Positions 6,803 through 11,265 of a DNA stretch of 11,265 nt are shown here, one piece after another. This stretch comes from an uncultured Bifidobacterium sp. (GTDB taxonomy: Bacteria; Actinomycetota; Actinomycetes; Actinomycetales; Bifidobacteriaceae). The stretch spans positions 1 to 11,265 of the forward strand of contig CALNAE010000256.1 in NCBI GenBank assembly GCA_937874315.1. The letters run 5' to 3'. How positions within the stretch are numbered: the stretch's first letter is position 1; every line of letters starts with the position of its first letter. Made by a program: the position numbers and the translations under genes. Below the pieces are notes generated by a model that was not told the origin of the DNA, did no database searches, and saw only the letters and a list, made by a program, of their open reading frames with translations.

Positions 6803-6833
6803 GTATATCCCAGATCGGAAGCGAAAGAATCCA

Positions 6834-7739
6834 ATGCAAGAATCTCCAGTGCAAGAATCCATGGGCCAGCAGCATGGCCCGCGGCACACCGAACACACGC
6901 ATCCACAACACGCGACGCATTCACATTCCGACGTCGACACGTCGACCCAGACAATAACCGCCGACGAAAGCGACAACGCAAGTACCAAGGAAGATGCCAA
7001 CGGCCGACCGGCCAGCGCCGAAACCGCCGTGCGGCGGCCCAAGGAACCCAGCGCACAGCTCCTGGCACGATTGGGGACCACCCTCACTCCGGAGCTGCTC
7101 GTCCAGGCGTTGACGCACCGATCCTTCTCACACGAACACCCCGGCGCGCCGAACTACGAACGCTTGGAATTCCTCGGGGATGCCGTGCTCGAGCTGATCT
7201 CCACCGAGACGCTCTACCGGTTGCATCCGGACATGAACGAGGGACAGCTGGCGAAGATGCGCGCCCAAGCGGTGTCCGAGGCGGCGCTGTCCGAGATCGC
7301 CAGAGACAAGCTCCAAGTAGGCCCCTTCATCCTGCTGGGCAACGGCGAGGCGGAAACCGGAGGAGCGCAGAAAAGCTCCATTCTGTGCGATATCGTCGAA
7401 TCGCTGATCGGAGCCACCTTCATCGAACACGGCATCGACGAGGCGCGCAAGGTCGTGCACCGGCTGATCGATGATACCTTGGTCGAGGTCTCGCACGAGG
7501 GGCCCGCGCTGGATTGGAAGACCTCGTTGACCGTCAAGGCGCATGGCATGGGTCTTGCCGATCCCGAGTACCGGATGGCCGTCGACGGACCGGAATACGC
7601 ACAGGTATTTACGGCACGCGCGGTGCTACCCGACAGCGATGAGGTGCTGGGCACCGGAACCGGAACCAGCAAACGCAAGGCCCAGCTCGCGGCAGCGGCC
7701 GTGGCATGGAAGGCTCTGGACGCACGATTGCATCGGTAA
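6834..7739 (+). CDS. rnc: Ribonuclease III with extended N terminus
   Basis: Double-strand-specific endoribonuclease that processes rRNA precursors and some mRNAs as a Mg-dependent dimer (family knowledge). With the ATG at 6834 it has 301 residues, against about 220-250 usually. The catalytic domain begins near residue 75: QALTHRSF, the signature NYERLEFLGDAVLEL (107-121, with Glu112 and Asp116) and DIVESLIGA (Asp186, Glu189) supply the metal ligands. The dsRNA-binding domain runs from DWKTSLT (227) to about 297 and ends with the KRKAQLAAAAVAWKAL helix. Residues 1-74 are low complexity and His/Thr/Gln/Ser-rich. The start is uncertain: no strong ribosome site precedes 6834, a frame to 6768 crosses the terminator, and a GTG at 7029 would remove most of the extension. 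Transcription may depend on terminator readthrough or an unseen promoter. Confidence 0.95.
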   Translation: MQESPVQESMGQQHGPRHTEHTHPQHATHSHSDVDTSTQTITADESDNASTKEDANGRPASAETAVRRPKEPSAQLLARLGTTLTPELLVQALTHRSFSHEHPGAPNYERLEFLGDAVLELISTETLYRLHPDMNEGQLAKMRAQAVSEAALSEIARDKLQVGPFILLGNGEAETGGAQKSSILCDIVESLIGATFIEHGIDEARKVVHRLIDDTLVEVSHEGPALDWKTSLTVKAHGMGLADPEYRMAVDGPEYAQVFTARAVLPDSDEVLGTGTGTSKRKAQLAAAAVAWKALDARLHR

Positions 7740-7813
7740 GACGTGATACCCGGTAAGGGGAATACCGATAAGAGGGATACCGGTACGAAGACGCAGACGC
7801 AGCGGTGAGGCCG

Positions 7814-7881
7814 GGTACAGCCCGGTAGGCGTGGTGCGGCGGTACGACGAGGTACACCGGTAGGCGTGGTGCGGCGGTACG
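7814..7881. repeat. Tandem repeat with a 25-bp perfect core, two copies
   Basis: Positions 7822-7846 and 7857-7881 are identical over 25 bases (core GTAGGCGTGGTGCGGCGGTA), with a start-to-start distance of 35. Each copy is preceded by GGTACA (7814-7819 and 7851-7856), so the unit is about 35-37 bp. The first copy is entered through a hairpin CCGGG-TACAG-CCCGG (7811-7825). The repeat is non-coding as far as I can see and was probably made by recent tandem duplication. Confidence 0.9.
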
Positions 7882-7938
7882 GCAAGGCCGCGAGCCGACG
7901 TCGAGGTCGCGGTACACATGACTGCGGCAACCATAAAC

Positions 7939-7958
7939 GCAGCATGCAGCATGCAGCG
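7939..7958. repeat. GCAGCAT tandem heptamers
   Basis: GCAGCAT occurs at 7939-7945 and 7946-7952, with a partial third copy (GCAGC) starting at 7953. Junctions create GCATGC palindromes, and another AGCATGCC follows near 7972. This is a short low-complexity array of unknown role. Confidence 0.6.
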
Positions 7959-7982
7959 AGTAGCATGCCACGCCAAGAGGTC

Positions 7983-8022
7983 CAATAGACAAATAGACCG
8001 ATAGACCCAATAAGCCAATAAT
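7983..8022. repeat. Five-unit octamer array with ATAGAC core
   Basis: The segment reads in register as CAATAGAC, AAATAGAC, CGATAGAC, CCAATAAG, CCAATAAT, five units of eight bases with the first three sharing ATAGAC. It is notably AT-rich against the surrounding GC-rich DNA and lies about 240 bases before the ilvB start. Such arrays can vary in copy number by slippage or act as a binding platform; neither is shown here. Confidence 0.75.
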
Positions 8023-8101
8023 TAACCCATACGTTCCAACGAATCCCGGTATAGGCAAGAGATCAATCGCCGTATTCCGCCACAATATGACCGGACGGCT
8101 T

Positions 8102-8115
8102 CCCATCGGCATGGG
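8102..8115. other. Small hairpin upstream of ilvB
   Basis: CCCAT (8102-8106) and ATGGG (8111-8115) form a perfect 5-bp stem around the 4-base loop CGGC. No T-run follows, so it is not an intrinsic terminator. It lies upstream of the candidate promoter and may be a DNA-level inverted repeat only. Confidence 0.35.
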
Positions 8116-8153
8116 TGTCGCTAGCATGAATTCAATCGCATCGCCGTGAACAG

Positions 8154-8182
8154 GTAACAACACCGCCTGCCCACGATACTGT
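8154..8182 (+). promoter_or_regulatory. Candidate ilvB promoter
   Basis: GTAACA (8154-8159, four of six -35 matches) and TACTGT (8177-8182, TAnnnT type) are separated by 17 bases. Transcription would start near 8189, giving a leader of about 70 nucleotides before the ilvB ATG. That is too short for a classic attenuator or T-box. Confidence 0.35.
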
Positions 8183-8259
8183 GAACTCGTCATATGCCCG
8201 ACACACCAGGTCGGAACGTATGCAGCCGGTTGAACAATCATGATCACAGGGGGATTCCA

Positions 8260-10464
8260 ATGGCATCACCTACGCCGCTACAGGCGTTCAGCGCAGTGCC
8301 CAGACCATCTGATCGACCCAGCCAGCAGACGGGGCGATCGGCCGCACAACCCAATGCCGTCGGAGAACGGATGACCGGCGCGCAGGCGCTTGTCCGTTCA
8401 CTGGAAGATCTGGGCGTCCAAGACGTCTTCGGCATTCCCGGAGGAGCCATTCTCCCCGTCTACGACGCAATCACCGACGACGTCTCCTTCCGCTTCATCC
8501 TCAACAGACATGAACAGGCGGCCGGACACGCTGCGGAAGGATACGCCGTCGCCACCGGCAATGTAGGCGTGTGCATCGTCACCTCGGGGCCCGGCGCCAC
8601 GAACATGGTGACCGCCATCGCCGATGCCAATATGGATTCCGTCCCGCTGCTCGTCGTCACCGGGCAGGTGGGCGTCAACGCCATCGGCACCGATGCCTTC
8701 CAGGAGGCCGACATCGTCGGCATCACCTACCCGATCGCCAAACATTCCTTCCTGGTGACACGGGCTCAGGATATTCCCAGAGTGCTCACCGAAGCCCATT
8801 ACATCGCGCGATCGGGCCGGCCGGGACCCGTCATCGTGGATGTCACGAAAACCGCGCAGACCGAAATGATGTCATATTCCTGGCCGCAACGCATGATTCT
8901 CCCCGGCTACCACCCCGTCAGCAAGGCCCATGGAGGCGTGCTCTCGCAGGCCACCAAGCTGTTCGCGCAGTCCTTCCGACCGGTGCTGTATGTGGGCGGA
9001 GGCGCGGCACGATCCGATGCCGGCGAACAGGTTCTGAAGCTTGCCGAGCTGACCGGCGCGCCGATCGTGACGACCTTGCCCGCGCGCGGACTCGTTCCCG
9101 ACAGCAATCCTCGGGTGCTTGGCATGCCGGGTATGCATGGGGCCATCGCCGCCACCGGCGCGCTGCAACGTTGCGATCTGCTGGTGGCCATCGGAGCGCG
9201 GTTCGACGACCGTGTCACCGGCAAGCTGGAGGCGTTCGCGCCGGCCGCCCGCGTGATTCACATCGACATCGACCCCGCGGAGATCGACAAGAACCGTCAG
9301 GCCGATGTGCCGATCGTCGGCGACGCAGCCACGGTGCTCGCCGAACTCATTCCCCAGATCGAGCGTTCGCAGGCGATTCACGCTCATCCGAGTCTGCAGG
9401 ACTGGTGGACGTTGATTCACCAGTGGCAGCGGCAATACCCGATGGTGTTCCAAGAACCGCCCGACGGCAGCTTGGCGCCACAGTGGGTGGTGCGGCAGCT
9501 TTCGGACCATGCCGATCCCTCCACGATCTGGGTGTCCGGCGTCGGCCAACATCAGATGTGGGCCTCGCAGTTCATCGATTTCGAGCGGCCGCGCTCATGG
9601 ATCTCCTCGGGCGGGTTGGGCACCATGGGCTTCGGTCTGCCGGCGGCGCTGGGCGCCGCGATCGGCACGGCGCGCGAGCAGCACAACAGTGCCGACGAGC
9701 ACGGCATCCGGCCCGTATGGCTTATCGACGGCGACGGCAGCTTCCAGATGAATTCACAGGAACTCGCCACCGTTTTCCTCGAACGAGCGCCGGTGAAAAT
9801 CGCGATTCTCAACAACTCCGTGTTGGGTATGGTACGCCAATGGCAGACGCTGTTCTATAACCAGCATTATTCCCAGACCGACTTGCTCGACGGCGACACG
9901 ACGGCGGCACGGCAGACGACATCCGCAGGTGCCGGGAAGACAGCGAAGACGACGGTAAAAGATGCCGAAGAGTCTGTCGACATCCCGGATTTCGTAGCGC
10001 TGGCTCATGCCTATGGCTGCCTTGGCCTGAGGGCGCGCACCAAGGACGAGGCACTGACCGCGATCCGCCAGGCCAACGCCGTCCACGATCGTCCGGTCGT
10101 GATCGACTTCCGCGTTTGGAAGGATGCGATGGTGTGGCCCATGGTGGCCGCCGGCTCCTCAAACGACAGCGTCACCTACTTCCCCGGCATTACGCCGCTG
10201 CTGGGCGCCGATGCCTCGCCCGACTCTTCGCCCGCCCCTTCGCCCGAGGCGTCACCGAAGGAGTCGGCTCGGCCGGCGACTCAGGCCGCGACTCCTGATG
10301 CGGCCCGGTCGGCGACTCCGGACGAGGTGAAGCACGGCTCGGCATCGCACGCTCAGCCCGCATCGCAACCCGGTGCGCAAGCCACATCACAACCCGACAC
10401 GCTGCCGGCCGCCCGCCCCGGTATGCATGCCACAGCACAACCCGACACGACATCGAGGGATTGA
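8260..10464 (+). CDS. ilvB: Acetohydroxyacid (acetolactate) synthase large subunit, with insertion and long tail
   Basis: ThDP-dependent enzyme that condenses two pyruvates to acetolactate, or pyruvate with 2-ketobutyrate, in Val/Leu/Ile synthesis (family knowledge). The 734 residues greatly exceed the usual 550-630. N-terminal domain: FGIPGGAILPVYDAI and RHEQAAGHAAEGYA, with catalytic Glu85. FAD domain: central, containing GARFDDRVTGK. C-terminal ThDP domain: GDGS (491-494) to LNN (517-519), then GMVRQWQTLFYNQHYS. An insertion (about 543-573, Thr/Ala/Lys-rich) follows YSQTD, before DIPDFVALAHAYG. The conserved fold ends near residue 648; residues 649-734 are a low-complexity Pro/Ala/Ser/Gln tail. 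AGGGGGA at 8248-8254 supports the 8260 start. A second ATG at 8371 (residue 38) with GGAGA upstream also fits, as residues 1-37 are low complexity. It is followed after nine bases by ilvN. Confidence 0.96.
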   Translation: MASPTPLQAFSAVPRPSDRPSQQTGRSAAQPNAVGERMTGAQALVRSLEDLGVQDVFGIPGGAILPVYDAITDDVSFRFILNRHEQAAGHAAEGYAVATGNVGVCIVTSGPGATNMVTAIADANMDSVPLLVVTGQVGVNAIGTDAFQEADIVGITYPIAKHSFLVTRAQDIPRVLTEAHYIARSGRPGPVIVDVTKTAQTEMMSYSWPQRMILPGYHPVSKAHGGVLSQATKLFAQSFRPVLYVGGGAARSDAGEQVLKLAELTGAPIVTTLPARGLVPDSNPRVLGMPGMHGAIAATGALQRCDLLVAIGARFDDRVTGKLEAFAPAARVIHIDIDPAEIDKNRQADVPIVGDAATVLAELIPQIERSQAIHAHPSLQDWWTLIHQWQRQYPMVFQEPPDGSLAPQWVVRQLSDHADPSTIWVSGVGQHQMWASQFIDFERPRSWISSGGLGTMGFGLPAALGAAIGTAREQHNSADEHGIRPVWLIDGDGSFQMNSQELATVFLERAPVKIAILNNSVLGMVRQWQTLFYNQHYSQTDLLDGDTTAARQTTSAGAGKTAKTTVKDAEESVDIPDFVALAHAYGCLGLRARTKDEALTAIRQANAVHDRPVVIDFRVWKDAMVWPMVAAGSSNDSVTYFPGITPLLGADASPDSSPAPSPEASPKESARPATQAATPDAARSATPDEVKHGSASHAQPASQPGAQATSQPDTLPAARPGMHATAQPDTTSRD
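10381..10449 (+). repeat. 21-bp direct repeat inside the ilvB tail
   Basis: Positions 10381-10401 and 10429-10449 match at 20 of 21 bases (shared core CACAACCCGACACG), offset by 48 bases or 16 codons. They encode ATSQPDT and ATAQPDT. The in-frame duplication suggests the low-complexity tail grew by repeat expansion. Confidence 0.85.
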
Positions 10465-10473
10465 GGTAATTCC

Positions 10474-11028
10474 ATGGCCATCTATCCTGCATCCCAACCC
10501 GGTTCGCAACGTCACACGCTGTCGGTGCTGGTCGAAAATCGGCCGGGTGTGCTCGCCCGCATCGCCGGACTGTTCGCCCGTCGGGCTTTCAACATCAATT
10601 CGCTCTCGGTCTCCCCCACCGAACGGCCTGATATCTCCCGCGTCACCGTCACCGCGGATGTCGAGGAGATCCCGCTGGAGCAGATCATCAAGCAGCTCAA
10701 CAAACTGCTGCACGTGTTGAAAATCGTCGACCTTGATGCGTCGACCACGGTGGAGCGCGAGCTGGTGCTGATCAAAGTCGCAGCCAATGAATCCAATCGG
10801 TCGGATGTGCTTGAGATCGTGCGGCTGTTCCGGGTGCGCGTGGTCGATGTGCATCCCGAATCCCTGACGATCGAGGCAACCGGCGCGGAGGGCAAGATTG
10901 ATGCGCTGCTTGGATTGTTGGAACATTACGGGGTGATCGAGCTGGTACGGTCCGGAGCCGTCGCCGTGACGCGTGGACCGCACGCGCTCAGCGAGAAAGT
11001 GGTAGGTTCGGAAGTGACGGGGCGCTGA
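10474..11028 (+). CDS. ilvN: Acetohydroxyacid synthase small (regulatory) subunit
   Basis: Regulatory subunit that binds IlvB, raises its activity and confers feedback inhibition by valine (family knowledge). The 184 residues contain an N-terminal ACT domain (about 14-90) beginning HTLSVLVENRPGVLARIAGLF and continuing RAFNINSLSVSPTE, then a C-terminal domain from VERELVLIKVAA (93-104) to the conserved IELVRSGAVAVTRG. By alignment from memory to E. coli IlvH, Gly25 and Asn40 match the valine-site residues Gly14 and Asn29, so valine sensitivity is expected. The usual glycine before FNI is alanine here (Ala38). GAGG at 10463-10466 overlaps the ilvB stop and lies seven bases from the ATG, so ilvB and ilvN form an operon. 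An ilvC gene might be expected next, but none starts within the remaining 237 bases. Confidence 0.97.
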   Translation: MAIYPASQPGSQRHTLSVLVENRPGVLARIAGLFARRAFNINSLSVSPTERPDISRVTVTADVEEIPLEQIIKQLNKLLHVLKIVDLDASTTVERELVLIKVAANESNRSDVLEIVRLFRVRVVDVHPESLTIEATGAEGKIDALLGLLEHYGVIELVRSGAVAVTRGPHALSEKVVGSEVTGR

Positions 11029-11042
11029 GTTTTTGAGTAGGG

Positions 11043-11065
11043 GCTCGCTTCAGTGGGCGTTTTTT
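11043..11065 (+). terminator. Probable terminator after ilvN
   Basis: GCTCG (11043-11047) can pair with TGGGC (11054-11058) around a CTTCAG loop, followed by G and six Ts (11060-11065). The stem is short with two G-U pairs, but the T-run and its place 15 bases after the ilvN stop fit a terminator. An alternative, stronger 11-bp pairing is with 11170-11180 further downstream. Confidence 0.55.
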
Positions 11066-11200
11066 ATGCGCACGACGCTCGATGACCTACATATCAGTCG
11101 ATACGACATCAGAGCAATCGTTGGAAATCAGCCATTCTTCGATTCTCGGCATGAAGCGATACCTGAGATAAACGCCCACTCAACGAAAAAAGCGCCCACT
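11052..11200. repeat. Three copies of AGTGGGCG next to T-runs, in both orientations
   Basis: AGTGGGCG lies on the plus strand at 11052-11059 and on the minus strand at 11173-11180 and 11193-11200. The first is followed by six Ts, the third by C then six Ts (minus strand). Positions 11052-11062 and 11170-11180 are an 11-bp perfect inverted repeat, 107 bases apart. The arrangement suggests a bidirectional termination region, with a converging minus-strand gene beyond the right edge; that gene is not visible. Confidence 0.6.
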
Positions 11201-11221
11201 CGTCGGCATATATGCCGACGA
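11200..11221. repeat. Perfect 22-bp palindrome
   Basis: The two 11-base arms (left arm TCGTCGGCATA) are exact reverse complements with no spacer, centred on ATAT. It could form a 9-bp hairpin with a 4-base loop in RNA on either strand, or be the operator of a dimeric regulator. On the minus strand it precedes a T-run by eight bases (11191-11186), too far for an ideal terminator. Further small inverted repeats follow: ACTTGC/GCAAGT (11222-11227 and 11254-11259) and CCGGCA/TGCCGG near the window end. Confidence 0.85.
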
Positions 11222-11265
11222 ACTTGCCTACAACCTGACAACCCGGCAACCACGCAAGTGCCGGT

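Larger units (their letters stand above)
7740..8259. other. 520-base repeat-rich intergenic region between rnc and ilvB
   Basis: No convincing gene lies here. From left to right it holds three degenerate GATACCGGTAAGG-like units (about 7744-7790), a GC-rich tandem repeat with a 25-bp perfect core (7814-7881), a 6-bp-stem hairpin CCGCGA/TCGCGG (7888-7912), GCAGCAT units (7939-7958), an octamer array (7983-8022), a CCCAT-CGGC-ATGGG hairpin (8102-8115), and a candidate ilvB promoter and ribosome site. In many actinobacteria a mutM or smc gene follows rnc; neither is present. A 20-codon ORF at 8087-8149 lacks the Ile/Val/Leu codon run expected of an attenuator leader peptide, and I see no T-box TGGNACCGCG motif. 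Confidence 0.7.

Noticed and set aside
8087..8149. 20-codon plus-strand ORF as an ilv leader peptide
   Set aside because: It has only scattered Leu, Ile and Val codons, no ribosome site, and no following attenuator hairpin with a T-run. The candidate promoter lies downstream of it.
7609..8247. 212-codon minus-strand open frame across the rnc-ilvB gap, with one hydrophobic stretch and Tyr/Pro/Arg-rich repeats
   Set aside because: No ribosome site at either possible start. It runs antisense into the end of rnc, and its repeats are simply the DNA tandem repeats translated. High GC content favours such long spurious frames.
8183..8259. T-box riboswitch or other structured leader before ilvB
   Set aside because: No TGGNACCGCG antiterminator motif and too little space downstream of the candidate promoter.
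8571..9860. 429-codon plus-strand frame within ilvB
   Set aside because: Shadow frame of ilvB with Arg/His-rich composition and no recognisable domain.
11087..11152. 21-codon minus-strand ORF (MPRIEEWLISNDCSDVV...) in the tail after ilvN
   Set aside because: It reads like natural protein sequence and could be a remnant, but it is very short, lacks a ribosome site, and I recognise no family.
1..11265. Undescribed defence, mobile or biosynthetic system
   Set aside because: All supported genes are conserved housekeeping families in a familiar order. There are no integrases, transposases, toxin pairs or unknown operons in the window.

Overview
The window looks like ordinary chromosomal core sequence from a high-GC actinobacterium, most likely Bifidobacterium or a close relative. 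This is inferred from base composition, from protein families typical of actinobacteria (a DUF3039 protein and a SepIVA-like coiled-coil protein), and from the order coaD, coiled-coil gene, DUF177, rpmF, rnc. Species cannot be named from the sequence alone. Twelve protein genes are well supported. I see no rRNA, tRNA, CRISPR array, insertion sequence or phage gene.

Layout. Positions 1-2298 are read on the minus strand: a six-helix Pr6Pr-family membrane protein, then rph (RNase PH), then rdgB (ITP/XTP pyrophosphatase). Divergent from these, pncB (2423-3748, +) encodes the NAD-salvage nicotinate phosphoribosyltransferase. It converges on a small zinc-ribbon-like DUF3039 gene (3907-4299, -), which is itself divergent from a plus-strand cluster. 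That cluster is coaD, the SepIVA/DivIVA-like gene (overlapping coaD by 11 bp), a DUF177/YceD gene, rpmF (L32) and, after a strong terminator, rnc. A 520-base repeat-rich gap without convincing genes follows. Then come ilvB and ilvN, the two subunits of acetohydroxyacid synthase, and a 237-base tail holding a terminator, repeated terminator-like motifs and a 22-bp perfect palindrome.

Function. The genes are housekeeping: RNA 3'-end processing and nucleotide-pool cleansing (rph, rdgB), NAD and CoA cofactor synthesis (pncB, coaD), envelope or division organisation (SepIVA-like), ribosome and rRNA maturation (DUF177, L32, RNase III), and branched-chain amino acid synthesis (ilvBN).

I found no convincing undescribed multi-gene system. 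The points worth a second look are: an acetohydroxyacid synthase large subunit with a 31-residue insertion near the active site and an 86-residue low-complexity tail; RNase III with a His-rich 74-residue N-terminal extension; GGTAC-rich repeats in the intergenic regions on both sides of rnc; a tandem octamer array upstream of ilvB; a probable leaderless coaD transcript; and the palindrome downstream of ilvN. Family assignments come from recognising motifs by eye, with no database search.
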